DNA of 64,000 bases from Rhynchosporium graminicola (lineage: Eukaryota > Ascomycota > Leotiomycetes > Helotiales > Ploettnerulaceae): contig FJUW01000045.1 in NCBI GenBank assembly GCA_900074885.1, positions 1 to 64,000 on the forward strand, given 5' to 3'. A program made the position numbers and the translations under genes. Below are positions 12,901 to 25,948 of this stretch, piece after piece. Each line of letters begins with the position of its first letter. Position 1 is the first letter of the stretch. Below the pieces are notes generated by a model. That model was not told where the DNA came from. It made no database searches and was given only the letters and a program-made list of their open reading frames with translations.

Positions 12901-15240
12901 AGTAATAGAGAATTAGTTAACTTAAGACTTCGGAATTATATAGCTAAGTTATAAGGAATTATAAATATCGCTCTAGATAAAAGAGCTCGCAGGAGACCTA
13001 GGGCACCTAAGGAAATTAGTAAAGAGGTCGATATAATAGAAAATCTATAAATAGAAATACTTTTATTTATTCTACTAATAAACGTCTTAAGCTTTACCGA
13101 AGAAGATATATTAGATTATACTTCTAAGATCATCTTACTAGATAAGATACCTAAAGGTAACTTAAAGACTATATAAGATAGACTCGCGAATATACTAGTA
13201 TTAGCATGATCGACTTATAAGTCTATCTTACTAGTTAGAACATTAGGATTAGTAGAACTAACCTTAAAGTATTAAGATAACTCTACTAAAGTAATACTAA
13301 TAGATTACTAGATATAAGATTTAATCCCTAAGGCCTTAGACTAAGATTCGGAATCGATAAATAAAGTACTTATAGATACTCCTATAGATAGAACTCTTAT
13401 TACTTAAGTTAATTATAATTAACTTAATTAATCTATAAATAACTAAGAGGTACTTAAGTACTTTACCTAAGCTAAGAAAAGAGCAGGATCAGAACCGGAA
13501 GACTAAGGGGAAGCTAAGAGGATCTGAGCTATAATTACGAAAATATTACTAAAAGAATAACCTATATAAACTAACTAGAAAGACTTATTTATAAGGGATA
13601 AATAGATAAGTAATAAGATCGAGATTGCCCTTATATCTATAGAAATCGTAAGTATTAAGATCCTAAAGATATATAAAGAAGTAATAACTAGCTTATAAGT
13701 AAAGTAATAGATAGCTATTATATATCTAAGGAGATATTATCTCTATATATAAATAAGATATTCCGAGAAGTTATTATACTAGAGGGATTAAACCTAGTAT
13801 CCTATAAATAGATCTATATAATAAAGACTATAGTAAACAGGAATATAGAGTAATATAAAGCTCGCTTAGTCGTAAGAGGATTTAGCTAAGTATACGGGCT
13901 CGATTATAATTAAATATTCGCGCTAATAATTAGGATATATACGCTAAGGCTTTTCTTAGCTATAGTCGCTAAAGAAGATCTAGAATACTAATAATATAAT
14001 ATTAAAAATATATTTATAAAGTCGGAACTTAAGGAAGATATATTCTTAAAAGTTCTAGAAGGGATTAAAGTTAAGAATAGTTATATATAATAAGCCTTAA
14101 AAAGCTTATATAGACTAAAGTAAGCGGTAAGAGACTAGAATAAGCTTATAAAAGTAGAACTATTAGAATAGGGATTTCGATAGAGTACTACTAACCTATA
14201 TATATTCATATATAAGGAAAACTTAGTTAAGCTCCTTATATATATCGATAATATTATAATAGACGCTAAGAAGAAAAGGGAGCTAGATTAGTTTTATACG
14301 AAACTTTCTAGAAGATTTAAAGCTAAGAATCTGAAGGAGATAGAGAAGATTCTTAGAGCTAGAGTTACTTATAATAGACTATCTAAGGTCCTTAAAATTA
14401 ACTAAGAATAATATCTACTTAGCGTACTTAATAAGTTTAGTATTACCTAGGAAACCTTTAAATTGAAATAGATACTAATAATAAGCTACGAGAACCTTCA
14501 CCTCGCGAGTAGTAATAACGAAAGGATTAATATAAACGAATACTAGTAAGCTATTAGAAGCTTAATATACGTAATAATCTTTACGAGACTAGATATTACT
14601 TTTATCCTTAGAAAGCTTAATGAATTTATAAGTAATCTAGCTAAGTACTATAGACACGCCTTAAAAGCGCTACTATAGTACTTAAAGTTAACTATTAAGA
14701 TAATAATTCGCTATAGACTAATAGGAGAATATAATACTATAGTTCTCTACTCTAATATAGACTAAGCGAGTAATAAGGTTAACTAGAAAAGTATCTCTAG
14801 AAGCGTATTAATATTCTATAATAGACTATTCTCTTAGTTAAGTAAGAAGTAGCGCTCTATTACTATATCGAGCTGCGAATCAGAATATATAGCACTTATG
14901 AACTGCGTAAAGTAAAGCTAATAGTTTATATAAGTACTACGAGATCTAAGATACCCTTACTTTATTAAGGAAGACTCTAGACTAATATAGATATTCGGAG
15001 ATAACTAAGGAGTAATTACCTTAACTAAGAACGCTTACTTAAATAAACGCTCGAAGTATATCGATATCGCCTATTACTTCGTACGCGACTTAGCGGAAAC
15101 TAGGAGCCTTAAAGTCGACTATATCCTAATAGTAGAAATAGTCGCTAATAGAATAATAAAGCTACTCGAATAAGTAGTATTTAAAAGGTTTAAAGGCTAA
15201 ATAGGACTTATAGAGGACTTATAGGTAATAAGGTAATCGT
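9990..15240 (+). pseudogene. C3 gag-pol polyprotein relic (Copia type)
   Basis: Plus-strand frames with many TAA/TAG stops. A gag zinc knuckle reads Y-x-C-G-x4-Y-x4-C near 11135-11175 (two of the CCHC positions changed to Tyr). The integrase DDE start reads FDVARPFP near 12215, where a GP motif is expected. Reverse transcriptase begins ARLVVRGFSQVYGLDY near 13860 and has the active-site box YIDN (from YIDD) at 14241-14252. RNase H follows at about 14750-15100, including SCESEYIAL. The protein would have copied and integrated the element; it is non-functional as it stands. A minus-strand frame at 10425-10685 is a shadow of gag. Confidence 0.9.
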
Positions 15241-15250
15241 AATATACTCT

Positions 15251-15259
15251 AAGGGGGAG
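15251..15259 (+). promoter_or_regulatory. C3 polypurine tract
   Basis: AAGGGGGAG lies immediately 5' of the 3' LTR, where plus-strand DNA synthesis is primed. Confidence 0.85.
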
Positions 15260-15497
15260 TATTAGAATAGTTAGTATATAGTATAGTATCACGTAGTAAC
15301 TTAATCAGAACTAGAGCTAGTATATAGGCCCGGATATTAAAGAATATCCGGGATATATTATAGATAGAGGCTTAATATATAATAAGTAGTTAAGTCACTT
15401 AATAAAGATAATAGTCTAACTGACTAGCGTCTAATTCCTCTATGAATATTACCCCTATCCCTATAGGTATACGAGAATAGAGATATTCCTTTAAATA
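15260..15497 (+). repeat. C3 3' LTR
   Basis: 238 bp, partner of 9485-9722, same length with scattered C/T and G/A differences. Followed by the target duplication CTATT. Confidence 0.93.
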
Positions 15498-15502
15498 CTA
15501 TT

Positions 15503-16115
15503 AAAGATTCTAATATTCTATATATATTAATCGATAAAAGTACTTACTTATATATATAATAGCTAAACTATAAGGCTTTAATATGCTCCTCTTAATGCAT
15601 TATATACTATATAAGGAAAAACCTCGCGATATACCTGATATCGTGAACGCTGACTTAGACGAGAAGTATTCCGATACTTAAGTAGTATAAAGGAACGATT
15701 CTCGAAGTGTAAATTATTAAATTTGATACGTGTAGCTAGATTTCGTATTCTAAACTATCAGATAAGAGAGCTTTATTTTAGGCATAACATTTTCATTATA
15801 TTATTAAGTGTCTAGGGTATATACTAATTTTCGAATAGTCCTGAATCCTAGTAAGCAGTAGTACTATATAAAAGTAACTTTATTAGTATTATAGCTGCAC
15901 CTTTATATTAATAATAAAGACTATATACTGCTAAGGAATACTTCGAATCGAAGAAAGTACCTGATTAAATAGTTACTATAGAGAAGTGTATATATATATC
16001 TCTTCTCTCTTCTACTAAGTTATTCACTATAGCTAAGTAAGCCAGACTCTCTATATTTATACTTAAATAATATTCTATATTCCACTCTCTATACTCTATA
16101 CTCTATAGATATAAA
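15503..16115 (+). promoter_or_regulatory. Likely promoter of the broken secreted-protein gene
   Basis: About 610 bp between the C3 target duplication and the mutated start codon at 16116. It holds TATATATA-rich stretches and pyrimidine runs (TCTCTTCTCTCTTCTAC near 15992-16012, and repeated CTCTATACT just before the start), as is common upstream of fungal genes. RIP changes make individual motifs unreliable. Confidence 0.4.
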
Positions 16116-16390
16116 ATAGCTTTCACTAGTATTATAAGATTTTCTAAGGCTATTCTGCTTAGCTTACTATCTACTACTCTCTTAACTGCTACTATTATTG
16201 AAAATATAGACGCTATAGCACAGGACTACCCACTTCCCCCTCTATAAACCTATGCGCTGCTACTATCTCTACTATTATATCTGATAGTCTATACCCCTAT
16301 ATATAGTATCAGCTATAATACTCATCTTACTATACTCCTTATATTCAAATCCTATACTATCTTACGCACTAGTACCAGCTATAGTATTTC
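16116..16390 (+). pseudogene. Secreted Ser/Thr/Pro-rich protein gene, 5' part (split by element C1)
   Basis: This is the first 91 codons of a host gene whose remainder lies at 57028-57354. The start codon is now ATA; the context ATAAAATAGCTTTC becomes a good fungal start if one TG-to-TA change is undone. The N-terminus has the form of a signal peptide: a few polar/basic residues (FTSIIRFSK), then the hydrophobic core AILLSLLSTTLL. One in-frame TAA follows, consistent with an original CAA. The last codons read RTSTSYS and run into the target duplication, written ATTTC here and GTTTC on the right. Joined through that duplication the frame continues exactly, giving 198 codons plus stop. Function is not known; a secreted or wall-associated role is inferred from the signal peptide and composition. 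Confidence 0.78.
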
Positions 16391-16672
16391 TGTTAGATTT
16401 TAATTCGATGGAGGTTTAATTTCTACGGTAGAGAGTAGCTATATATATAGGTATCTGTATAGCGATCTAAGTACGTACTTTACTTATTATAACCGGTACT
16501 CCCAGTACTAGTAATTAGCTAAGTACGCTATTTAACTCCGGTACTTCCGGCACCGTAGGACATTGAATACTATACTTAGTACTATACTTAATACTATACT
16601 TAGTACTATACTTAGTACTATACTCAGTACTAAATTGTACTACTATGCTGCTAGTACTACCTATATTTAATA
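16391..16672 (-). repeat. C1 3' LTR (left copy)
   Basis: 282 bp. Inside it, near 16567-16635, a 12-13-bp unit ATACTTAGTACT is repeated five times in tandem, as in the right copy. Confidence 0.95.
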
Positions 16673-16680
16673 GCCCTCTT
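16673..16680 (-). promoter_or_regulatory. C1 polypurine tract
   Basis: GCCCTCTT on the plus strand, AAGAGGGC on the element strand, immediately inside the 3' LTR. Confidence 0.75.
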
Positions 16681-19600
16681 ACTACCTACTATAGAATCCT
16701 ATAAAACTATCGCCTATGGCCCTAGCTACTACTTCCTTAGGAAGTTACGAATATACCTCTTAAAGGCTATATTCAGTAGAGGTTTTATTAGTATATCAGC
16801 TATTATTTCCGTAGTATTCAGATATTTAATACTAACTATACCCTAATTTACTAGTTACCTGATATAGTAGTATCTGATCTTAATATGCTTCGACTTTGCA
16901 TAAGCCACAGGGTCCTTTGTAAGCGTAATATAAGCTGTATTATCGCTATAAATAGGTACTAACAGACCTATAGACAGGTATTGCATATATCCTAATTCGA
17001 TCAGAAGTCCTCTGATCCACATTCCTACTTTATAAGCTTCTGTAGCTACTATATACTCTGATTAACTAGTAGAGAGTACTATAGACCTCTACTTAGTACT
17101 GGACTATATAACTAGTCTATTATTTAAGGTAAATATATACCCTGAAGTCGATAATCGATCTTCTAGGTCTCCGGCGTAGTTATTATCGCAGAAACATTAT
17201 AATTTAGCTCCCGGAGAGTCAGATTCACCCCCTAATTTAAGCTTCCAATTCTTAGTACCCTTGATATACCTTATAGTACAGGTCCTTGAATTTTAGTGCT
17301 ATATCGCCAGGTTACTGCAAAATCTTAATAATTGCCTAATAGAGTACGATATATCAAATCTCGTACTACGTGCTAACTACATAATAGTACTAATAGCACT
17401 CTAGTACTCTGATTAATTAGTCAACTCCTCTTCTAGTTCTGAAGCCGTATAGGCGTTTCGATCAGAATCAGGTATATTAACTATACTCGCTTCCTGAAGT
17501 CGGAACCTTTCTAGTGAACTATTTATATAGACCTCCTAGTCTAACTATAGGATATGCCTCTTCCTATCTCTAGTAACTCTTATGCTAAGAATCACCTGTA
17601 CTTCTCTAAGGTCTTTAATCTCCTATAGAGCTCTAATAGCGTCTATAGTACCCTATACCCTCTGGAGATCTCTTCTAATAACTAGTATATTATCGACGTA
17701 GAGGAGTATAATCTCTCCTCTCTCCTTATTAATAAATATATTAGATTCATTGAAAATAAGTTCAAAACCTAAAATTTTCAGCCCCTTATAGCCGGTAATA
17801 TACTACTCTCTTCCAGACTGTTTCAAACCGTATAAGGCTAATAAGAGTAGTAGTACCTATCGGCCTGCAATTCTAAGAGCTTTCCGGAGAGCTTCAGTCG
17901 GTCTTATATAGACCTTAGCGTATAGTTCAGCCCTTGGATACGCTGATACTACGTTATATTAATACCAAGTCTTCCTGCGCTACTATAGCTAATACTATAC
18001 GTAAGATTTCCATCTTCAAGGTAGGGCTAAAGGTTTCCAGGTAATCTTCACCTAACCTCTAGCTAAACCCTTAAGCTATAAGCCTAGCCTTGAATCGATT
18101 AATAAGGCCGGTAAGTGTTAATTTAACCGCAAATACTATATAGTAACCTATAGTTCTTTAACCTTTAGGTAAATCGACTACCTTCTAGGTATTAAAAGAC
18201 TATAGCTTAGCTATTTCAGTAGCAATTGCCTCCTCCTAATATGATTTATTATTACCGGCTAAGGCTTCTGCCTTAGTAGTTAGTACTATAACAGAACCTT
18301 CTAAGGTGATATAAGCCCCCTGAGCTATATAATCACTCTGATCAAAGTAGTCTTCTTTGATAGATTCTTAGACCTTTACTATAAGGTCTTCTTAGAAGGT
18401 AAGAGCTTTTATAGCTTTCTAAGTACTAGTACGAACCCTAGTTGACCTTCTAGGAACTATTAGAATAGAGTCTAATTTAGACTCTTCTTTAGCTCTCTCT
18501 TCTTCTTCTGCTTCTGATACCGTATCACGAGTACGATCTTCTTTAGCTTCTTCTCTTACTTCTACTCCTGATACCGTATTACGAGTACGATCTTCTTCAG
18601 CTCCTGTATCTACGATAATTGTATTACCGTTAATCTCCTAATCTTCTAGAGTATTAGAAGGGTATTCAGGGCTTCCGGATCCCTGACCCTCTCTACTCTC
18701 CTCCGGTACCTAGGGTAGTAGTTTCCCTATATAAATAGATAATTAAACCCTATCTTATTCATCCTAGGGTAATACTAGGTCTCTAATTTGCCTATTTTCT
18801 CCCTAGTTCTACTATAGCTTCTTATCCTTATAGAAGACCGGACTAGAAGACTTAATAATCTTCTTACTCCTTGGATTGTAGAATCTCTACTATTCCGTAG
18901 TATTCTTATATCTAATGAATATAACTAGTATTCCAGTAGGTTCCAGTTTACTTGCTCTATGCCCCTTTAGTACGTGTATATAAGCTATATAACCTTATAC
19001 TCTTAAATGCTTTATAGACAGTATTTTACTTGTCTAAGCTTCTATAGGAGTCTTTCCCTCCGGCCCTATAGGGGTCCAGTTACGTATATACGCATAAGTA
19101 CGGGCTACTTTAGCCTAGAAGATTAAGAGTAGTTAAGCCTCTATAAGTATAGTACGTATCAGGGTAATTAAGGTTCTATTTAACCTTTCTAATACTCTGA
19201 CCTACTACTAAGAGTATACTATAGTAAACTTAAACTATATTACTCTAAGTTTAACCTCCTATATAGCTCTTGAAGCCCGGAATTCAGGAGTATTATCTAG
19301 CCTAATAGAGAACAGTTTCTTAGTACTCTCTGCTTCTACTTCTAACTTCTATTTAGTTAAAATTTCGTCAATATCTCTCTAGTATCCAAATAGCGTCTAA
19401 ATACGTCGAGTCGCCTTATTAGTTATTATAAGTATTATAGTATCTCCCTTAAGGCTAGGAGTACTAATTAGTCCCTACTAGTTGATATAAACCTTTCTAA
19501 GGATTCTATCAGTTCTTTCTAGATAAGTTCTATTAATAACCTGTATAGCTTTTACTATAGCGCACCCGGTATAGTGATCTTAGAGTTTCTATACTAGTAT

Positions 19601-19835
19601 ATCTAACCTAGAAGTTACTTTATCGACTCCTTTTATAGTACTATAAGATAAGTAACTAAGTCGTTAGTACAGGAGAGTTACTTACTTCCCTATATCTTCT
19701 ATACTAGTAACATAAGCTGTTTCTATTATATTCAAGAAGTAAGCTCTTCTAATTCTCTGAGCTACTCTAATTATTCTCTCCTAGAGAGTAAGAAGTAGCC
19801 CTATAGCAGGTGCTTCCTCTATGCGTATCGATATA
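16681..19835 (-). pseudogene. C1 pol relic: RNase H, reverse transcriptase, part of integrase
   Basis: Minus-strand Copia pol with RIP stops. The reverse-transcriptase active-site box reads LLYVDN (from YVDD) at 17689-17706. RNase H lies between it and the LTR, integrase sequence toward 19800. The frame is interrupted at 19840 by element C2 and resumes at 25949. Confidence 0.85.
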
Positions 19836-19840
19836 CTCTT

Positions 19841-20298
19841 TATGAAAATTGACGGTGGAAATCGGCTAAAGGTCAGAATAATAGAATAATACGTGATCAA
19901 TTTGACTTGCTTTACTTACTTGAAGAGAGCTAACTATAGGAGAGATTCTAGCTACTTATATAGCTATATAAGCTCTCTAGAATATTCTATACTACGTAAT
20001 ACAGAACTCCATAGAAGAAGATACGTATACCGTAGAATTATATTACGTTAGTAGAAACCTTTAAGAAGTACGATATGCGTACTAGAGAGTAGTAGAACTC
20101 TATCGAGAACCTTCATAGTAATTCTAATAGAGTATGAAGGGTACAGGCTAGTGATAAGGTACAGGATATAGGTGCTAGGTATAATAAGGTATATGCGCAG
20201 GGTACTGAACTAGGTACTAAGACTATATACTAATAAGGTATAGGGTATATATGCCGATGCAGGCAAAACTGACTAAGGTACTAGTTATAAATCTAATA
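19841..20298 (-). repeat. C2 3' LTR (left copy)
   Basis: 458 bp. Starts TATGAAAATTGACGG and ends AAATCTAATA; one extra A near 20066 compared with the right copy. Confidence 0.95.
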
Positions 20299-20307
20299 CG
20301 CCCCCTT
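20299..20307 (-). promoter_or_regulatory. C2 polypurine tract
   Basis: CGCCCCCTT on the plus strand (AAGGGGGCG on the element strand) directly inside the 3' LTR. Confidence 0.85.
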
Positions 20308-20309
20308 AA

Positions 20310-23300
20310 TCAGAGCCTTATAGTCAGTTTTAAAACAGAACTATATATAGGGTAAATCACTAATCGACTACCCCTAGGTTATTATAAAAGAAATATAATA
20401 AGGAATATAAATGCTACTAGTTACCCTCCTAGGTTAAATAAACCTAATTCTCTTATAATAATCTGAATTACTAGCTCTAATAAGCTAGTTAAAGGTGTTT
20501 TATAAACTCCTTAAATTTAGGCCTATCTAGGGCTTTAGTAAACCCGTCTGCCTTTTGCTTTAAAGTACTAATATAGATTAAATCTATAGTACCTTGATTA
20601 ATTAGGTCCCTAATAAAGTAGTACTTCAAAGCTATATGCTTAGTTCTCTAATAGAATTAAGGGTTATTAGAGAGTAATAAAGCGCTAATATTATAAGTAA
20701 ACACCGGGAACCTCTCTTAGAAGTAATAGCCTAATTCGGTAAGAAGTTATCTTATATAGACCGCTTCTTTAACTGCCGAATTAATAGCTATATATTCAGC
20801 TTCTATAGTAGACTAAGCTATAATCGGTTATAACTTCGACTTCCAAGAGAATAAGTAGCTTCCTATATAGAAGGAATAGCCGCTAGTGGACTTAGCTATA
20901 CTAATATCTCCTGTATAGTTAGAAACGTAATATCCGCTAACGTATTCACTAGAGCTATTGATATAAACTAAGCTTAGTTTAATAGAACTTTTAAGGTATC
21001 TAAGTACGTTCTTTGCAGCTAAGATATGCGTATCGCTAGGGTTACTAGAGAACCTAGCTAATTTGATTATAGCATAGCTTATATCAGGCCTAGTAGCTAG
21101 CGTAAGGAATAGTAAGCAGCTTATTACTTACTAAAACTATAATATATCTTCCTTAGTAGCTTTATTAGGATTCGGTTCTAATTTAACCTTTGAATCTATA
21201 AGTATATTCTTCGGTTTATAATCTGATAAGTCAAACCGAGCTAGTACCTTCTCTATATAGCTAGCTTAATAGAGCTTCATATAGCCCTGACCTCTATTAT
21301 AGTTAATTTCAATACTTAAATAGTCTTTTATTAGCCCTAAGTCCTTAAGTTTAAAGAAGTGTTTTAATTCTTCAATTAAGGACTTAATAGTACTTATATC
21401 AGGGCTATTTAGAGCTAGATTATCTATATATATATAGATTATAATCTTAAGCTCTTTATTAACTAATATGCAATTTTCGGATAGGATTAACTTAAATCCG
21501 AATTTATTAACTAATACCTCCTTTAGCGTAATAAACTATAGTCTAGCTGATTACTTAAGACTATATAACGCTTTCCAGAGTAGGAGGAGTTTATTAGCGT
21601 AATAATCTACGCCTTCTAGGGGGTAAATATATAAGGTATTAATATCTATATTACTCTATGTAAAAGCGGAGATCATATCGATCTTATATATATACCACTT
21701 ATAGAGTACTGCTAAGGCAAATATAAGACGCTAAGCTATTTGCTTAACTACACTAGCGTATATATCTNTTAGCTACGAATCTAGCTTTGAATTCGTAGTA
21801 CTCGCTCTCTAGTTCTTTGATCTTATAGACCCAGCGAGTTTTTAGTAGTTTTATAGTCTTAGTATTACTATCGACTACTTTCTATATATTATGATTTTTA
21901 AGAGAGGTAATTTCTTTATTTATAGCTTTTAGCTAATAATCCTTATAAGGACTATTTATAGCTTCTTTATAGCTCTTAGGCTTATAGATAACTACTTCCG
22001 GATCCTTTTTAATAAGGATTCTTTTCGGATCAGATAATAGCTTAATTTCTTCGTCTGATTTAGAGCTAATAAAAGCTTAGTAAGCTAAATTAATAATGTT
22101 TTTATATACGCTATAAGCCTCTTTCTGCTCTTGAATTAATTGCTTATTATTCTGAATAGCTAAGGCTATATTAGGGTCTTTAGCGTGACTTCTAGTAGTA
22201 ATGTTAGGTACTTAACTAGAGTAGTCCCTTCTACGTTTTATACCTTATTTAGGTATTTCTACTATAGGTATTTCTTCGGCTATATCATTAAAGAGATCAA
22301 GTTATATATCTTCTATGACTTTTTCTTTATTTAATGAATTATCAGCTGTTTTACAGTTTATTTTCTCCGAGTTTTTAGCCCTAGATAAGTCTGATTTAGG
22401 AGTATTTATAGGTGAAGAAATCACGAGATTTAAACAGTCAGAGGTCTCGCAATCGTTAAGTGTCTTATTAAAGGATTCTAATTCTTCCTTAGAGATTACT
22501 TTATCCTTAAAGGTTAAATCTTTCTTAATTAGGACGTTTTTAGAGCTTATAATAGCTCTCTTCTCAGGTATATATACTAAGAAGTTATTTGCGGACTTAT
22601 ACCCTATAAGTATACCTCTATTGGACTTATCTTTAAACTTATTACTCCTTTTATTAATAAGAACATAAGTAAGAGAGCCTAATACTCTAATATAATCAAG
22701 AGTAGGCTTTTTACTAAAGAGAACTTCAAAGGGACTCTTTTTAATAACTGAATTATAAGAGCGATTCTTTATATAAGCTATTCCTTAGATTATTTAAAGC
22801 TAAAGGAATAAGGGTATATTCTTATCTGTATAGATAGCTATAAGCCTTTCTATAAGATATCGATTTAAACGCTCTACTATACTATTTTATTTAGGAGAGT
22901 AAGGACTAGTATATTTATAAATAATACCTTTATCTTTATAAAAGATAGTCTATTTATTAGATTTAAACTCACTAGCGTTATCTAGCTTAAAAGCTCTAAT
23001 CTTAGCGACGATTTTTGATTTGCCTCGCTTAAATTGAGTAGTTATTATATTATACTACTCGATTAAGGTATTATACGCCTCGGCCTTATGTTTCAGAGCG
23101 TATACCTAAATAGCTCTAGAGCCTCTATAGGTAATAGTTAAGAAGAATCTTTCTCCCTTTAGACCTTTAATCTTAAAAGGGCCCGCTATATCTATATTAA
23201 AGACAGTAAGCGGAGGGGTATCCGATATAGGCTTAGTGCTACTTATAGCGTGTATTTTACCGCTATTATAAGTAGAATAATCAGATAAATCTAACCCCTT

Positions 23301-25480
23301 TTGGATTTTTAATCCTTTAGATCCTTTTATAGTTTTATAGATAAACTCCTTATTAGTATACAAAAGACGCTTATAATATAGGTCTAATTTGCTACTTTTA
23401 TTAGAGTCTACCTTAAAAGATATAGGCTCGAGCAGCTTATGATTTACGTATACTTCTAAGTAGTACGTATTATAATACTATATAGCTTCTATATTAATAG
23501 AGCTATTAGATATATTTAAACCCTTTTTATTAAAGGTAACTTTCTAATCTTTATTAGTAAGTTCCTTAGAGCTTAGGAGAGTAGTTTTAAGGCTAGGTAC
23601 GTAATTTAAGTCTTTAATAAGTACTCTATTGCCTTCCCTAGTAATTATAGGGATATCTCCTCTACCTATTATAGGCAAAATATCACTATTAGCGATAGTA
23701 ATAGACTTCTTGGATATAAGTTTATAGTCTAATAACTAACCCTTATTCGATGTATAACACTTAGAAGCGCTAGAATCGAGTACTATTCTGTAGCTATATA
23801 TAGTAGCATAAGCTTGATCTGCTATACTATTACTACTACTACTAGTATTACTGAAAGAACTCATAAGGGCCTTAGTAGACTCCTATTTTGATTCTTTAGC
23901 GCCTTTACCTTTCGACTTCTTCTTATTATTAGTCGATTTATTAGGTATTAGCTCAGGGTGCTTTATATAGTAATTTGCCTCTATATAGTTTATTTTATTA
24001 TAGTGACTATACTTCCTACTGCCTTTCGAATTCTTCCCCTTAAAAGCCTTATTAGCTTATAAATCGGTAGAGGTATTCATTCTAGCCTCTTCTAATATAA
24101 GATCTCCTATTAAACCTTCTATATTAATAGAAGAAAGGTTATTAGAGATTTCTTCGTACTTCCTAGAAGTAACAGAATCAAAAGAACTAGGTAAACCTTT
24201 AAATATAAGGCTAGCTAGTATAAGCTTTGGAATCTTATACTTAAGCTGCTTTAAGTAGACTGAACTAGCTTGAATTACGCTAGTATACTTATCTATATTC
24301 TTATAAGAGGAGTAAGTATTATCGATAATACGATTTATATGCCTACTAATCTCCTCTAAGCTAGTAGAACTATAGGTAGCTATAATAGCTTCCTATAGGT
24401 CTTTTACGCTAGTCTTATCCTTGAATCTATCGAGGTTTTCAAGTGATATAATCGACTTAATAGCGCCTAAAGCCTTCTTATTTGCACGCTTAAAATCAGC
24501 TAGTCTCTTATAGTATTTAATCGCTAGCTCCGGAGAGTAAGAGGTATAATCTACTTTCTTTTCGCCTTACGCGTTAATACGTTCTTCTGATTTGAAGTAG
24601 AGAGCTTAGCTAAGCTTAGTCTTAGTACTATTAATATAAGATATATAGCTATTTACCTCTAAATAGAGGCTAGCCGTATTAAGCTACTCTATATAGTTAG
24701 AGCAGCCTACTAGCTTATCTCCCTTGAAGGAAGATATGATTCCTTATAGGCAGTTTAGTACTAAGTACTAAGAGGTATTGAAAGTATAAGTTTTTACTTA
24801 TATAAGCTACTAAGTAGCTTAAAAAGATACTAATCTTATCTTACCCTTAAAAAAAGATAGTAGCTACGCCGAGCTTACTATCTTACCGAGTTTTTCGCTT
24901 AGTCAGAATCAGTAGTAGTATACGGTAACTACGTCTATCGTATTTACTATTGAATTAACCTTACTACTAGGCCTAGTTTTACCTTATAGCGCCTTAAGTA
25001 CTACTATTAAGTAACTCTCTCTAAGGATAACTTCTTATACTTAATAGTAGCTTATATTAGCTAACTTATACTATATGCTAAGCTAAATAGCGATCAGAAG
25101 CTATATACTACTACTTAATAAGGCTTAGCTTCTAAACTAAGTCGGCAGTAGCTATAAGCACCCCGGAATAAGATCTTAGCTTTCGTACCTAGGGTCACTA
25201 GGTCGTCTCTACTTCTAAAAGCTTCGAGAGGTTATAAGTTATGATTTCCCTGTAACTTCGTCTTAGGGTCAAGGGCTACAAGTCTGATTCGCTATAGCTA
25301 TGTTAGTAGGGCTTAAAGGGGCTAGCTTACTAGCTAGCTCTAGGCGAAAGAGTCGTTAAAAACAACTAAGTAACACCTGATCAGGAAGCTCCTTTATCAG
25401 TAAGGAGTAATAGAAGCGAGTTTTAGCGAGATCGATCGAAGGAGGAAGCGTCTGATTAGCTGATTTCACTAAGTGAATTA
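20310..25480 (-). pseudogene. C2 gag-pol polyprotein relic (Copia type)
   Basis: Minus-strand coding sequence with many TAA/TAG stops. Gag lies toward 24,900-23,700 with a damaged zinc knuckle near 23955-24005. The best preserved stretch is the start of integrase at 23106-23363, still open for 85 codons: it holds FNIDIAGPFKIKGLKGERFF, with the first catalytic Asp and the GP motif of the DDE core. Reverse transcriptase has YIDN followed by LALNSP (from YIDD) near 21425. A 117-codon plus-strand frame at 22315-22668 is its shadow. Role in life: capsid, integration and reverse transcription of the element. Confidence 0.9.
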
Positions 25481-25486
25481 CTACTA

Positions 25487-25943
25487 TATGAAAATTAAGA
25501 GTAGAAATCAGCTAAAGGTCAGAATAATAGAATAATACGTGATCAATTTGACTTACTTTGCTTACTTAAAGAGAGCTAACTACAGGAGAGATTCTAGCTA
25601 CTTATATAGCTATATGAGCTCTCTAGAATATTCTATACTACGTAATACAGAACTCCATAGAAGAAGATACGTATACCGTAGAATCATATTACGTTAGTAG
25701 AAACCTTTAGAAGTACGATATGCGTACTAGAGAGTAGTAGAACTCTATCGAGAACCTTCATAGTAATTCTAATAGAGTATGAAGGGTATAGGCTAGTGAT
25801 AAGGTACAGGATATAGGTGCTAGGTATAATAAGGTATATGCGCAGGGTACTGAACCAGATACTAAGACCATATATTAATAAGGTATAGGGTATGTATGCC
25901 GATGCAGGCAAAACTGACTAAGGTACTGGTTACAAATCCAACA
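25487..25943 (-). repeat. C2 5' LTR (right copy)
   Basis: 457 bp, ends ACAAATCCAACA on the plus strand, less mutated at that end than the left copy. The 75-codon frame inside it is not a gene. Confidence 0.95.
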
Positions 25944-25948
25944 CTCTT

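Larger units (their letters stand above)
9485..15497 (+). mobile_element. C3: full-length Ty1/Copia retrotransposon, RIP-inactivated
   Basis: A 6,013-bp element with two 238-bp LTRs (9485-9722 and 15260-15497) flanked by the 5-bp target duplication CTATT (9480-9484 and 15498-15502). Internal order is PBS, leader with a tandem repeat, gag with zinc knuckle, integrase, reverse transcriptase, RNase H and polypurine tract. Integrase before reverse transcriptase is the Copia order. It sits in unassigned DNA about 600 bp upstream of the broken secreted-protein gene, in the same orientation as that gene. Confidence 0.95.
19841..25943 (-). mobile_element. C2: full-length Ty1/Copia retrotransposon inserted in C1 pol
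   Basis: A 6,103-bp element with LTRs 19841-20298 (458 bp) and 25487-25943 (457 bp), flanked by the perfect target duplication CTCTT (19836-19840 and 25944-25948). A second member of the family is cut by the window start (1-2315). Minus-strand order is gag, integrase, reverse transcriptase, polypurine tract. There is one undetermined base at 21768. Confidence 0.96.

Noticed and set aside
16567..16635. CRISPR-like array
   Set aside because: Short LTR-internal tandem repeat without unique spacers, in a eukaryotic retrotransposon.
21768..21768. Second N as a possible duplication junction
   Set aside because: The flanking sequence is not repeated on the two sides; it appears to be a single undetermined base.
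22315..22668. 117-codon plus-strand frame that looks membrane-like
   Set aside because: Antisense to the C2 pol region; the hydrophobic look comes from TTA/CTA/ATA codons.
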